Positions 21,025-29,947 of a DNA stretch of 41,183 nt are shown one piece after another. The translations under genes were made by a program, and so were the position numbers. The notes under the pieces are model-generated. The model was not told the origin of the DNA. It made no database searches and worked only from the letters and a program-made list of their open reading frames with translations. This stretch comes from Prochlorococcus sp. AG-402-L09 (lineage in GTDB: Bacteria > Cyanobacteriota > Cyanobacteriia > PCC-6307 > Cyanobiaceae), in assembly GCA_003216715.1 (NCBI GenBank), contig QCIK01000011.1:1-41183 (forward strand). Direction: 5' to 3'. The stretch's first letter is position 1; each line of letters begins with the position of its first letter.

Positions 21025-21048
21025 AACATATTTAGTGAAATTTGAGTA

Positions 21049-22122
21049 TTAATTCTTCCTTTCTTTAGCCCATGGAGGAAGATTAATAAAAACTTTTTCC
21101 CCGGGCTCTAATCCAGATATTATGGCAGTATCACTTCCACTACTCGTTCCTAATTCAATTTTTTTAAATTTAGGTTTATTATTGTTACCTATTACTAATA
21201 CTCCGGTCTCTCCTTTCTCGGTGACAATTGCTACAGTTGGAATAAGTGTACTTGTTTTGGTCGGTCCAGTTTGAAAACTTATATCAGAAGTCATTCCAAT
21301 TCTTAAGTTTTCAGGCTTATTTGTTAATAACAACGTGACTTCAAATGAGGTTACGTTGTTGTTCTTAATAGCTCTCGGAGAGATCTTTTTGACGAAAGCT
21401 TGGAAGCGTCTATCTGGAAAAGCATCTACTCGAATAGTTGCATCTTGCCCTACTCTGATTCTTCCGATATCGCTTTCTGGAACTTTTGAAACTATTTCAA
21501 GTCCTTGAGATAGTTCAACTATCGATGAACTGGTTGAGCCTCCACTTGGAGATGATGAAGCAGAAGTCGTAGGAGTTACAAACGCTCCCGGAACAGCATA
21601 TCTAGTAGTTATGACTCCATCAAATGGCGCCCTGATTTTGGTTTCTTTTTCTTCGACTTCTATTTGCTTAAATTTAGCTTCGCTTCTTGAAAATCTATTT
21701 TTATATTCTTCATACTCTTCTGCACTTATAGCACCTTCATTAAAGAGCATCTTCCTTCTAAGGTAACTCGATTTTTGAGTCTCATAATTTGCTTTTTTTT
21801 CATTAATTCTAAATTCCAAGTCTCCAAAATCCATTTTTGCAATTAGATCTCCTTCCTTAACCTGATCTCCTTCCTCCACGAAAATCTCATCAAGGATTCC
21901 TTGTCTTTTAGGGCTTACATTGACGCTTTTATTTGCTTTTAATTCACCACTTGCTGTTATCAAACCAGGCAAGCTGCCGCTTTTAGCTGCAATAGTAAAT
22001 TCAGTTATGTCTTTATTAGATCCATTTCCTTGTGAAAGTTTAAAACTAATTCCACCAACACTTAAGACTGAAAGTGCAATGAGGCCTAAAATTTTTTTCT
22101 TTTTGAAGTTTTTCCAAATCAT
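21049..22122 (-). CDS. HlyD/RND membrane-fusion protein (periplasmic adaptor)
   Basis: The 357-residue protein has an N-terminal membrane anchor (residues 10-29), then the lipoyl-like half motif GILDEIFVEEGDQVKEGDLI, a coiled-coil hairpin (about 105-160, RINEKKANYETQ onward), the second half motif IRAPFDGVITTRY, and beta-barrel and membrane-proximal domains. A Ser/Gly-rich insert interrupts the barrel near residue 185. Adaptors link an inner-membrane pump (RND or ABC) to an outer-membrane channel; no pump or channel gene is next to it. It lies 24 nt upstream of polA and diverges from ychF. Confidence 0.9.
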   Translation of the reverse strand: MIWKNFKKKKILGLIALSVLSVGGISFKLSQGNGSNKDITEFTIAAKSGSLPGLITASGELKANKSVNVSPKRQGILDEIFVEEGDQVKEGDLIAKMDFGDLEFRINEKKANYETQKSSYLRRKMLFNEGAISAEEYEEYKNRFSRSEAKFKQIEVEEKETKIRAPFDGVITTRYAVPGAFVTPTTSASSSPSGGSTSSSIVELSQGLEIVSKVPESDIGRIRVGQDATIRVDAFPDRRFQAFVKKISPRAIKNNNVTSFEVTLLLTNKPENLRIGMTSDISFQTGPTKTSTLIPTVAIVTEKGETGVLVIGNNNKPKFKKIELGTSSGSDTAIISGLEPGEKVFINLPPWAKERKN

Positions 22123-22288
22123 TTTGTGAAAATCAATTGCTTAAGAGTTTTAGAAGTTTTGATGATGTAAAGAAAAAGCGTAAAAACTTTCCTTTGGAGA
22201 TTTATAACTATATTTTCGCTGCTAAAGGGCACGATTGGGTTTAATTTAGTCAAATTAATCAGCTGGAGTCTTTCAAAGACCCATTTCA

Positions 22289-23380
22289 ATGCTTAAGGCC
22301 GGAATTGTTGGACTCCCAAATGTAGGAAAGTCCACTTTGTTTAATGCTCTTGTCGCGAATGCTCAAGCTCAAGCAGCAAACTTTCCTTTTTGTACGATTG
22401 AACCAAATGTAGGCTCTGTTTCAGTACCAGATCAACGTTTGAATTTGCTTAGTGAACTCAGTAAAAGTAAGCAAGTCATTCCAACAAGAATGGAGTTTGT
22501 TGATATTGCTGGTCTCGTTAAGGGTGCAAGTAAAGGGGAGGGACTTGGTAACAAATTCTTAGCAAATATTAGGGAGGTGGATGCAATAGTTCATGTGATT
22601 AGGTGTTTTAAGGATGATGATGTTATTCATGTCTCTGGATCAGTAGCCCCATCAAGAGATATTGAGATAATAAATTTAGAATTAGCATTATCAGATTTAA
22701 ATCAGATAGAAAAACGTAGAACTAGATTAAAAAAACAAATAAGTACTAATAAGGAAGCAAAGTTAGAAGATGAGGTGTTAGAAAAATTAAGCGATGCCCT
22801 AGAGAATGAAGAAGCAGTTAGGAGTGTTTCATTAACCGACGAAGAAAAAAAATTAATTAAACCATTAGGCTTGTTAACAGAAAAACCAATTATTTATGCA
22901 ACTAATCTTGGAGAAGATGAACTCGCGAAGGGTAATTCCTTTTCAGAAGAAGTAAATACTCTGGCAAGTAAAGAGGGTTCTGAATGTGTGAAGATTTCAG
23001 CCCAAGTTGAAGCAGAGTTAATTGAATTGGGAGAGGAAGAAAGAGATGATTATCTAACTGGTTTAGGCGTTGAAGAAGGAGGTTTAATTAGCCTTATTAA
23101 AGCAACATATCGATTATTGGGTTTAAGCACTTATTTCACTACTGGAGAAAAAGAAACTAAAGCTTGGACTATTTCAGATGGAATGACAGCTCCTCAAGCA
23201 GCTGGGGTCATTCATACAGACTTTGAAAAGGGATTTATTCGAGCTCAAACTATTTCATATAAAAAACTACTTGAAGCCGGATCTCTTTCTGAGGCTCGAA
23301 ACAAAGGTTGGTTAAGAAGTGAGGGTAAGGAATATGTCGTAAATGAGGGTGATGTTATGGAGTTTTTATTCAACGTCTAA
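22289..23380 (+). CDS. ychF: Redox-regulated ATPase YchF (OLA1 family)
   Basis: The 363-residue protein has the P-loop [14 protein letters not shown], the switch [20 protein letters not shown], the altered G4 motif ATNLGED that makes the family prefer ATP, and a C-terminal TGS domain starting near [11 protein letters not shown]. YchF binds ribosomes and modulates stress responses. Its last codons, DVMEFLFNV-stop (about 23351-23380), are the sequence copied in the repeats of the downstream island, so the 3' end appears to serve as an integration target and the gene is kept intact by that. Confidence 0.97.
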   Translation: MLKAGIVGLPNVGKSTLFNALVANAQAQAANFPFCTIEPNVGSVSVPDQRLNLLSELSKSKQVIPTRMEFVDIAGLVKGASKGEGLGNKFLANIREVDAIVHVIRCFKDDDVIHVSGSVAPSRDIEIINLELALSDLNQIEKRRTRLKKQISTNKEAKLEDEVLEKLSDALENEEAVRSVSLTDEEKKLIKPLGLLTEKPIIYATNLGEDELAKGNSFSEEVNTLASKEGSECVKISAQVEAELIELGEEERDDYLTGLGVEEGGLISLIKATYRLLGLSTYFTTGEKETKAWTISDGMTAPQAAGVIHTDFEKGFIRAQTISYKKLLEAGSLSEARNKGWLRSEGKEYVVNEGDVMEFLFNV

Positions 23381-23446
23381 AAGTTGAGTCATACCAAGGC
23401 TTTTTAGAAGTTAGACTAAGTCTCGGTCTAACAATTTAGTCTAACC
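23351..23446 (+). repeat. Attachment-like site A: ychF 3' end with right-side motifs
   Basis: The core GGAGTTTTTATTCAACGT is at 23359-23376, the last codons of ychF. The right inverted-arm sequence AGTCATACCAA is at 23387-23397. Starting 23 nt from that arm's first base is GTTAGAC (23410-23416), followed by TCTAAC at 23427 and again at 23440. No matching left arm exists inside ychF. In the terms of integrase elements this is a left-junction type site: native gene half plus element right arm. The element reading is inference; the repeats are seen directly. Confidence 0.7.
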
Positions 23447-23584
23447 TTTTGAGACGAAAAGTTGTATTTTTGAGACAAGTGAGAATAAGTGATGAATTAA
23501 ACTAAATCAACTAAGAGTTAGGCTAGATCTAGATCTTCTATAACGGATAGTATTATTAGATTCATTTGGATTAGGAAAAAATAA

Positions 23585-24973
23585 TTGGCGACTTACTATA
23601 TTCCAGCAAATACTCTTCATGTTGATTCGGGAGGAGCTGTTTATCAAGGTATAGAGCCTGATTTATCTGGTACTGATGGAGATGATGTTTATATCGATTC
23701 AAAAGACACTCATGGAATCCCATTCCTAGGTGATGGAGTTTATACATCAGGCTCAGATAAATATTATTTAGCCTTAGATGTCGATGCAAAGAATCGCGTA
23801 GAACATCCATATTACGAAGGTGGCGGGTATCCAAGTATAAAGAATTTCAATGTTAATACAGATAAAATATTTCTTCCCGAAGGAGTCTCAGGAGGCGATA
23901 TTCTGTTTGATAGGTATGAAATTGCAATATATAAAAATAATAAAGAAACAAAGGGATTTCTTCGCATAGTCTATGATCCACATAATTGTTGGAGAGATGT
24001 ATTTAAACCATCTTCATTTAGTAGGACTTGGATTGAGGATGAAATATTAATCTGGGGTAATGTTTCTGATCCAAAATCTTATTTAAGTATAGATAATGAA
24101 GAGAGAATTGCTAGTATGGACGGTGCTCCACAAGCTATTCAGGGAAATATTAATAGGTATAAAAATCCTGAAGGATATAATAAATGGATATATGATATTT
24201 CTCAATTAATCATAAAAAAGTATCCAGATGCCTTATATTTAGTTGATGTAATAGCAGGGGTTACATTCAATTCAAGTATACAAGGTTTAAAAAATAGAAT
24301 ATTTCTTAGTAATGGAGAAAGTGCTTTTAATACTTCATCAAATCAAAGCAATGAAGAAAGTAAAAATGAAACTAGTAATGGAGATGAACAAAAGATAGCC
24401 GATAATATTAATGATGTAATTGCAGGGATAAAGTATTTATTAGATGGAATTAAAGATTATGACGGCAATCTGCATGGATATCTAGGAGATGCACCAACAA
24501 CTGTGACTTATTCCTATAAATACCAAGGTCAATTAGATGTCAATAGTGATGGAACAATAGAAGCTGTATTTACCAATAGCATCAGTGGAAGATGGGTGAC
24601 ATCATCGATTGATCCCATCACAGGAGCCTTTGACTATACAAAGCATGGAGTCGGAGGAACAACAAGGATTGTGGGGATCTATCAAGATCCACTAGTAGCA
24701 AATGGAACGGTAGAAAAAGATAGCGTCTTTGATGGATCTCGAACGTTTATCAATGATCTAAAGCTTGATAATCTTATTCTTAAAACGGTTGGAGATTATG
24801 ACGGTGACGGATTTCAAGAACTTTATTGGAGCAAAGTAGATAACTCTGCCTACCTAAGAGCCGTGATGCATGCAGATGGCAATATCCAATACGCTAACTA
24901 TCAAAACCTGCAGCAAATGACTGATTACTTAACTAGTAATGGCTTTGCTGATACTGTTGCTTTGATTGCTTAG
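23585..24973 (+). CDS. Large unknown protein, probable calcium-binding surface or exported protein
   Basis: The 462-residue product has no classical signal peptide. Residues 25-60 have the acidic repeat-like stretch SGTDGDDVYIDS, similar to RTX-type calcium-binding motifs, and the C-terminal part has an EF-hand/FG-GAP-like loop GDYDGDGFQELYWSKVD. The middle is Asn/Ser-rich (NTSSNQSNEESKNETSNG, about 250-268). The start is TTG at 23585; no ATG lies nearby in frame. I do not recognise a full-length family; the C-terminal 130 residues look like a domain shared by marine cyanobacterial surface proteins. It is the first cargo gene after ychF, between sites A and B. Confidence 0.7.
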   Translation: MATYYIPANTLHVDSGGAVYQGIEPDLSGTDGDDVYIDSKDTHGIPFLGDGVYTSGSDKYYLALDVDAKNRVEHPYYEGGGYPSIKNFNVNTDKIFLPEGVSGGDILFDRYEIAIYKNNKETKGFLRIVYDPHNCWRDVFKPSSFSRTWIEDEILIWGNVSDPKSYLSIDNEERIASMDGAPQAIQGNINRYKNPEGYNKWIYDISQLIIKKYPDALYLVDVIAGVTFNSSIQGLKNRIFLSNGESAFNTSSNQSNEESKNETSNGDEQKIADNINDVIAGIKYLLDGIKDYDGNLHGYLGDAPTTVTYSYKYQGQLDVNSDGTIEAVFTNSISGRWVTSSIDPITGAFDYTKHGVGGTTRIVGIYQDPLVANGTVEKDSVFDGSRTFINDLKLDNLILKTVGDYDGDGFQELYWSKVDNSAYLRAVMHADGNIQYANYQNLQQMTDYLTSNGFADTVALIA

Positions 24974-25015
24974 TAAGAAATCAGAGAGTAAGGAGTTTAC
25001 GCTAGATCTTTTTAC

Positions 25016-25030
25016 TGTCTCAATGAGACA
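25016..25030. repeat. Short palindrome left of site B
   Basis: TGTCTCA and TGAGACA form 7-bp arms around a single A. It lies 9 nt before the first TCTAAC-type motif of site B. GAGAC also appears twice right of site A (about 23451 and 23473), so the motif may belong to the repeat system. Function unknown. Confidence 0.4.
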
Positions 25031-25038
25031 AGGATTTA

Positions 25039-25182
25039 GTCTAACTTTTTGTTGTATTGGTCTAACCCTAAAATATCACTCAAATAAATTGCTATGACTT
25101 GATGTATTGGAGTTTTTATTCAACGTATAGGCGTCCAGTCATAGCAGGGGATCTCAAAGGTTAGGAGAGGTGCGATTCTAGC
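25039..25182 (+). repeat. Attachment-like site B with full inverted arms
   Basis: The core GGAGTTTTTATTCAACGT (25109-25126) reads DVLEFLFNV-stop in the ychF frame, against DVMEFLFNV in the native gene. The arms TGCTATGACT (25090-25099) and AGTCATAGCA (25137-25146) are perfectly complementary and 37 nt apart. On the left GTCTAAC occurs at 25039 and 25060, 21 nt apart. On the right GTTAGG begins at 25160, 23 nt from the arm's first base as in sites A and C, and a weakened TCTAGC follows at 25177. Confidence 0.7.
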
Positions 25183-25261
25183 TTTTTAGATCAAATGTCA
25201 TTAGTTATCAACGGATGCATAGTTGATTTCTAAGACACTAAGGCTTGAAGAGAGTGCAGTC

Positions 25262-25585
25262 TTACTGTTGATCAATACATATGCTAGTAATCTTTCTCTT
25301 ATCTATAAACTTACAAATATAACCTATTAATCTTGCGCTAAATCGACCAAAGGGATTTGATAGAGACAAGCATTTATCAAGGTGATTGATTTCTTCAATT
25401 CTTTGATGTAGGAAATTGTACTTGCCTCGAGTAATTAGTAGCATTTCGACAATTTCATGCATCTGATTATATATAGGGTATGTCTTATTATCTCTCAAAT
25501 AATATTCTAATTCATGCAGCTTGTTAGTACTAAAATATTGAATTTTAATATAAAATATTTTTAGCTCTTCTGAGTGTGAAAACAT
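25262..25585 (-). CDS. Hypothetical protein in island
   Basis: A 107-residue basic protein rich in Tyr, Ile and Lys, predicted mostly helical, with no signal peptide or clear membrane segment. The C-terminal third has GRFSARLIGYICKFIDKRK. It starts 2 nt after the stop of the upstream small gene, so the two are almost certainly one operon. I do not recognise it. The pair sits between repeat sites B and C, on the opposite strand to ychF. Confidence 0.55.
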   Translation of the reverse strand: MFSHSEELKIFYIKIQYFSTNKLHELEYYLRDNKTYPIYNQMHEIVEMLLITRGKYNFLHQRIEEINHLDKCLSLSNPFGRFSARLIGYICKFIDKRKITSICIDQQ

Positions 25586-25587
25586 AA

Positions 25588-25854
25588 CTAGCTTGGATGA
25601 AATTTTTTATATAATTGATTTTCTGAAAGCTCTATTCCGAAACAAACAACATTATCAAAATCACCTGATGAATGCATATCTGACATATAATTTTTAATTT
25701 CTGAATCATCAAGATTCAGCCCAAAGTTAATACAGCAATCTGACAATACTCTCATTGCTCCTTCATGATCAAATAAGAATTGCTCGCAAATTTCTGACAA
25801 AACTTCACTCTTTAAATTTTTTATCATTTCTTTGAATTGAATAATATTACTCAT
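25588..25854 (-). CDS. Hypothetical protein in island, first gene of a two-gene operon
   Basis: An 88-residue acidic helical protein with three Cys in the body (CEQF, CCINF) and one near the end (CFGIE). The layout of a helical segment followed by FGLNLDDSEIKNYM vaguely recalls Nif11-like peptides, but the match is too weak to name the family, and no double-glycine leader ending is seen. It may be a partner of the following gene. ATG at 25854 begins the frame. Confidence 0.5.
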   Translation of the reverse strand: MSNIIQFKEMIKNLKSEVLSEICEQFLFDHEGAMRVLSDCCINFGLNLDDSEIKNYMSDMHSSGDFDNVVCFGIELSENQLYKKFHPS

Positions 25855-26598
25855 TACAGGAAGTCGAAGATATAATATTATTGATAATCAAAAAAGAAAA
25901 AATTTGCAAAGCAATTATCACTATCCAATGTATTAAGATGACATCTGTCGATGAAACATATGCAACATTTTTATGTTGTATTGAATATTAGTTTTGGTGT
26001 TTATAATGTCTTTGTGATGGATATTTATGAGAGTGCAGATGTTTACTCACTTATCTCTGTAGGTGCTATCGATAAATGTCTAAAGTCATTAGCTTCTGTT
26101 GCTATTTCTGAGTGCTGGTAATGAAAAGCAAAATAGGTATTCGAATTTTAATGGGGTTTATCGTTTAGCTAGATTTCTCTCATTGTTTGACTCTTTTAAC
26201 TTCGTTCTACTCTTCGAACTTACGTCTAACCTCAATTTATGCTTGTAATCGGTTGGCATGACTGGACGCTAAGGAGTTTTTATTCAACGTATAGCAGGCT
26301 AGTCATGCCAAGGGTTCTAAAGGGTTAGAAAAACGCTTGTCTAACCTTTTTGTCTAACTTTATTCTAACTTCTGAGTTATTTTAGAAATCTTTTTTAGTT
26401 ATTTTCCCTCTAAACATGCATAACCTTATGTTTGTTTAATGCCTGAGATTCTTGAGGAAATAATAGAAGATCATGCAAGAACTGTATTTTAATATACTTA
26501 AATCATCAACTTGAGGTATTTAAATTCTTTTTTGTATTTTTAGCTACCTGAATAATTGCTGGCTTGATTCATATTTAATTAACTAATGGGAGGTTGAT
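25855..26598. other. 744-nt intergenic stretch holding repeat site C
   Basis: It holds site C (about 26198-26369) and otherwise AT-rich DNA. A 34-codon frame at 26017-26121 (start MDIYESADVYSL) is open but has no ribosome site and no recognisable homology, so I do not call it a gene. The last 200 nt must contain the promoter of the ATP-grasp operon, but no clear -35/-10 pair stands out. Confidence 0.6.
26198..26369 (+). repeat. Attachment-like site C, the most complete copy
   Basis: Left motifs CGAACTTACGTCTAAC (26215-26230) are followed 23 nt on by arm TTGGCATGACT (26253-26263). The core GGAGTTTTTATTCAACGT is at 26273-26290, reading EFLFNV-stop. The right arm AGTCATGCCAA (26301-26311) is a perfect 11-bp complement of the left, 37 nt away. 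Right motifs are GTTAGA (26324), TCTAAC (26340), TCTAAC (26353) and TCTAAC (26364). Having motifs on both sides of a palindromic core, it looks like a phage-type attP. Confidence 0.72.
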
Positions 26599-28032
26599 AT
26601 GTTTACAGATTATCAACCAAAAAAGGGATATGATGAATATTTTTCATCTGAAGATTTTTCTCCTAGAACATCCCTTGAGCCTCTTCTTTCGTCTTTAAAA
26701 AAGATAGGTTTAGACCAGTTAAATGTAAGTCATGAAATTGCAAGAAAATTACTTCTACGTCATGGAGCAACTTTTCGTCTTAACGACTCCGGTAATAAAG
26801 GTTCTGAAAGGATTCTTCCTTTTGATCCTTTTCCGAGAGTAATTGGTGCCTCTGAATGGTTAGAGCTAGAAAAAGGACTTGTACAGAGACTTGAAGCAAT
26901 AGATTTATTTTTATCGGATGTATATGGCAAACAGCAAATAATTAAAGATCGGATTATCCCAAGGGAATTTATAGAGAGTTCTGATGGTTGGCGTCCACAA
27001 ATGCAGGGATTTGTGTTGCCATTAGGTAAATGGTGCCATGTGTCTGGCTTAGATTTAATTAGGGATGGAAAAGGAGACTGGCTCGTTCTAGAGGATAATC
27101 TTCGGTGCCCTTCAGGAGTTGCATATTTCTTGGAGAATAGACTAGTTATGAAAAGAATTTTTCCTAGCCTTTTTGCTGGCAGGATTGTTAGACCTATTGA
27201 TGATTACCCATCATATTTATTGAAATCACTTCAGGAATTGGCAGTTTGGACTGACAATCCAAAAGTTGTTTTATTGACTCCTGGAGTTTTTAATAGTGCA
27301 TATTTTGAACATAGTTATTTGGCTCAACAGATGGGAGTTCAATTAGTTGAAGGAAGTGATTTAGTTTGTCAGAATGATAATGTTTATTTGAGAACCACCT
27401 CAGGGATAAAAAAAATTGATGTTATTTATCGTCGAATAGATGATGATTTTTTAGATCCTAAATTCTTTAGAAAAGACTCAATGCTTGGAGTCCCAGGTCT
27501 TCTTGATGTGATGAGTAAGGGTAGAGTGGCTGTCGCAAATGCTCCTGGCACAGGATTAGCAGATGACAAATTAATTTATACTTTTGTACCAGACATGATC
27601 AGATATTATTTAAAAGAAGAACCAATAATAAAGAATGTTAAAACATATGTATGCGCAAAGGAAAAAGATCTTAATTATGTACTTGAGAACCTCAATTACT
27701 TAGTTGTTAAAAGTGTTTCTGAAGCTGGCGGCTATGGAATGTTAATAGGTCCACATTCTTCCCAAATAGATATTGATAAATTTTCAGCTAAAATCAAAGC
27801 TAATCCAAGAAATTATATAGCTCAACCCACTCTGGATTTGTCTACCGTCCCATCACTAAGTGATGGTGAAGTATACCCATGTCATGTTGATTTAAGACCA
27901 TATGTTCTTAGAGGAAAGAATACTTGGGTAAGTCCTGGAGGTCTAACAAGGGTTGCTTTAAAACGAGATTCTTTAATTGTTAACTCTTCTCAAGGTGGAG
28001 GTTGTAAAGACACTTGGGTGGTAAGCCAATAA
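26599..28032 (+). CDS. Circularly permuted ATP-grasp type 2 protein (COG2308)
   Basis: The 477-residue protein matches the DUF404/DUF407 family: FDPFPRVIGASEWLELEKGL, QGFVLPLGKWCHVSGLDL, LEDNLRCPSGVAY, VIYRRIDDDFLDP and VNAPGTGLADDK-like (here VANAPGTGLADDK), ending in GGLTRVALKRDSLIVNSSQGGG-type sequence. These are ATP-grasp enzymes with the domain order permuted, thought to form amide bonds in peptides or small metabolites. A good ribosome site (GGGAGG, 26588-26593) precedes the ATG. It is the first gene of a three-gene operon and lies between repeat sites C and D. The product of the pathway is unknown. Confidence 0.93.
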   Translation: MFTDYQPKKGYDEYFSSEDFSPRTSLEPLLSSLKKIGLDQLNVSHEIARKLLLRHGATFRLNDSGNKGSERILPFDPFPRVIGASEWLELEKGLVQRLEAIDLFLSDVYGKQQIIKDRIIPREFIESSDGWRPQMQGFVLPLGKWCHVSGLDLIRDGKGDWLVLEDNLRCPSGVAYFLENRLVMKRIFPSLFAGRIVRPIDDYPSYLLKSLQELAVWTDNPKVVLLTPGVFNSAYFEHSYLAQQMGVQLVEGSDLVCQNDNVYLRTTSGIKKIDVIYRRIDDDFLDPKFFRKDSMLGVPGLLDVMSKGRVAVANAPGTGLADDKLIYTFVPDMIRYYLKEEPIIKNVKTYVCAKEKDLNYVLENLNYLVVKSVSEAGGYGMLIGPHSSQIDIDKFSAKIKANPRNYIAQPTLDLSTVPSLSDGEVYPCHVDLRPYVLRGKNTWVSPGGLTRVALKRDSLIVNSSQGGGCKDTWVVSQ

Positions 28033-28037
28033 TCTAA

Positions 28038-29012
28038 ATGTTACTTAGTAGAGTTGCTGAATCACTTTATTGGATTAATAGATATTTAGAACGTGCAGAA
28101 AATATTTCTAGATTTGTTGAAGTTAGCGAGTCTATGGCTCTAGATTGTCCGCCTGGTAGTGCTGAACCATGGTTGCCTTTAATAGATGCTAGTGGTGATA
28201 GAAACGAATTCGATAAGAGTTATAAGAATAAAACTTCAAGCGATGTAATAAGTTTTCTTATTAAAGATAGAGAGAATCCAAATAGCATTGTTAGTTGTAT
28301 TTATATGGCAAGAGAAAATGCACGCCAAATTAGGGATGTTATTACTTCTGAGATGTGGGAACAAATAAATAGTTTGTTTTGGAGTATTCAGGAGGGTGAG
28401 GTCATTTGGCATCAACCTGCTCAAGAACAACTATTTGAAATAAGAAGAAGTTGCCAGTTATTTTATGGAGTTACAGATGCTACTTTTAGTCATGATATTG
28501 CATGGCATTTTAGTAAACTAGGAAGGTTGATTGAGAGAGCAGATAAAACTTCTAGAATATTAGATGTAAAATATTTTTTGCTTTTACCAAATCTAAATGA
28601 GCTTGGAGGAGCGTTAGATGAGCTGCAATGGATTTCTTTATTACGTTCAGCAGGAGCTTATCAAATGTTTAGAAGATCTGAACAAGGATCAATATCTCCT
28701 AATGCAATTGCAAGTTTTTTATTATTAGATCCTATTTTCCCAAGATCTGTTAGATTTTGTCTTGAGGGTATTAAAGAATCTTTAGGTAAGATTCAAAATT
28801 CACCTGATTCTGAGAAGCCAAATGATCTGGAATGTTTAATAGGTTTATTACTATCAAAATGGAGTTTTGTAAGAATAGATCACTTAATTAGAAATGGTTT
28901 ACATGAGGCTATTGATAGTCTTCAAATTGATTTAAATAAATTAAATGATCTCATACATAGCTTTTATTTTATAAATGAAAAGGGATTTGATTTTGATTCT
29001 TTACAAGAATGA
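28038..29012 (+). CDS. Alpha-E domain protein (DUF403)
   Basis: The 324-residue all-helical protein begins with the family hallmark MLLSRVAESLYWINRYLERA and has ENARQIRDVITSEMWEQIN and SRILDVKYFLLLP further on. Alpha-E proteins nearly always sit next to a permuted ATP-grasp gene and a transglutaminase-like gene, as here; the exact role is unknown, perhaps carrying or ligating a substrate. It starts 5 nt after the ATP-grasp stop and overlaps the next gene by ATGA, so the three are translationally linked. Confidence 0.93.
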   Translation: MLLSRVAESLYWINRYLERAENISRFVEVSESMALDCPPGSAEPWLPLIDASGDRNEFDKSYKNKTSSDVISFLIKDRENPNSIVSCIYMARENARQIRDVITSEMWEQINSLFWSIQEGEVIWHQPAQEQLFEIRRSCQLFYGVTDATFSHDIAWHFSKLGRLIERADKTSRILDVKYFLLLPNLNELGGALDELQWISLLRSAGAYQMFRRSEQGSISPNAIASFLLLDPIFPRSVRFCLEGIKESLGKIQNSPDSEKPNDLECLIGLLLSKWSFVRIDHLIRNGLHEAIDSLQIDLNKLNDLIHSFYFINEKGFDFDSLQE

Positions 29013-29857
29013 ACAAGAAAATAATTCACAAACTATTTTATTCTTATGAAGAACCCGTATCTCTTAGCGAGCATTTGATTTGTATGAAACCAAGGTCTGG
29101 CGGTTTCCAGAAGTTAAATTATTTTGATCTTGAAATTAATCCCTATCCTCATTTAATATTTCCTTTGATCTCTGCTAATGGAGATGATATTTTTAAAGTA
29201 TTTTTTAAAGAACCTACTGATTCTCTTCTGATTAAGACAGAAAGTGAAATTGAGACACAGATTCATCCAGATTTATATCAATTAAAAAATGATAATGATC
29301 TAAGTTTACCTATGAAAATAGAAGGAGAAAATAGCTCATTGAATGGATTTATTCAAGGTTGGTTCCTTAATGGACAACATGATCCAGCAGCTATTCAAAT
29401 TGCTCAAGAGGCATTGGTAGGTGTCGAAAATAATGTATTGGACTTTTTATATCAATTAATCGCTCTAATAAAAGATAGAGTTAAATATACACCTAGACAT
29501 ATTGGATCGGCATGGACTGCAGGAAGAACTCTTAGAGAAAGAGTTGGTTCTTGCAGGGATTTGGCAATTTTGTTAATGGAGACTTGTCGATGCGTTGGCA
29601 TACCTAGTCGTTTCGTTAGCGGGTATCAATTTATGGACCAACCCCCAGAAAAATATGAACTTCATGCATGGACTGAGATTTTTATACCTGGTTTTGGATG
29701 GAGAGGATTTGATCCAAGCGGTTGTGGTTTGATTAATAGTAAATATATAACCCTAGCCTCTTCTTCTAAGTCTGAACTTGTAGCACCAGTAAGAGGAAGT
29801 TTTAGTGGTGCTCCTGACTTGAAAAGTGAATTACACTGGAATATTGAAATTATCTGA
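29009..29857 (+). CDS. Transglutaminase-like cysteine peptidase
   Basis: The 282-residue protein has the transglutaminase/protease triad: Cys182 in RVGSCRDLA, His219 in ELHAWTEIF and Asp235 in GFDPSGC. An N-terminal beta-rich domain (about 1-115) precedes it, as in the group tied to permuted ATP-grasp operons, where it is proposed to cleave or transfer the peptide products. The start overlaps the alpha-E gene (ATGA). A decayed second copy of its catalytic half lies at about 36588-37039. Repeat site D begins about 90 nt downstream. Confidence 0.93.
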   Translation: MNKKIIHKLFYSYEEPVSLSEHLICMKPRSGGFQKLNYFDLEINPYPHLIFPLISANGDDIFKVFFKEPTDSLLIKTESEIETQIHPDLYQLKNDNDLSLPMKIEGENSSLNGFIQGWFLNGQHDPAAIQIAQEALVGVENNVLDFLYQLIALIKDRVKYTPRHIGSAWTAGRTLRERVGSCRDLAILLMETCRCVGIPSRFVSGYQFMDQPPEKYELHAWTEIFIPGFGWRGFDPSGCGLINSKYITLASSSKSELVAPVRGSFSGAPDLKSELHWNIEII

Positions 29858-29947
29858 ATTTTATAGAAATTGTGAATGGACTCACTTATTGATAAATCTT
29901 CGATCAGTCTCTCTCTTTTTTGTCTCCTCCTTGATAGTTATATCTGT

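Noticed and set aside
25588-25854. Nif11/prochlorosin precursor peptide
   Set aside because: Similarity is only a vague helical pattern; no Gly-Gly cleavage site and no lanthipeptide synthetase or transporter nearby.
26017-26121. 34-codon frame starting MDIYESADVYSL
   Set aside because: No ribosome site, no recognisable similarity, and such frames are expected by chance in this length of DNA.
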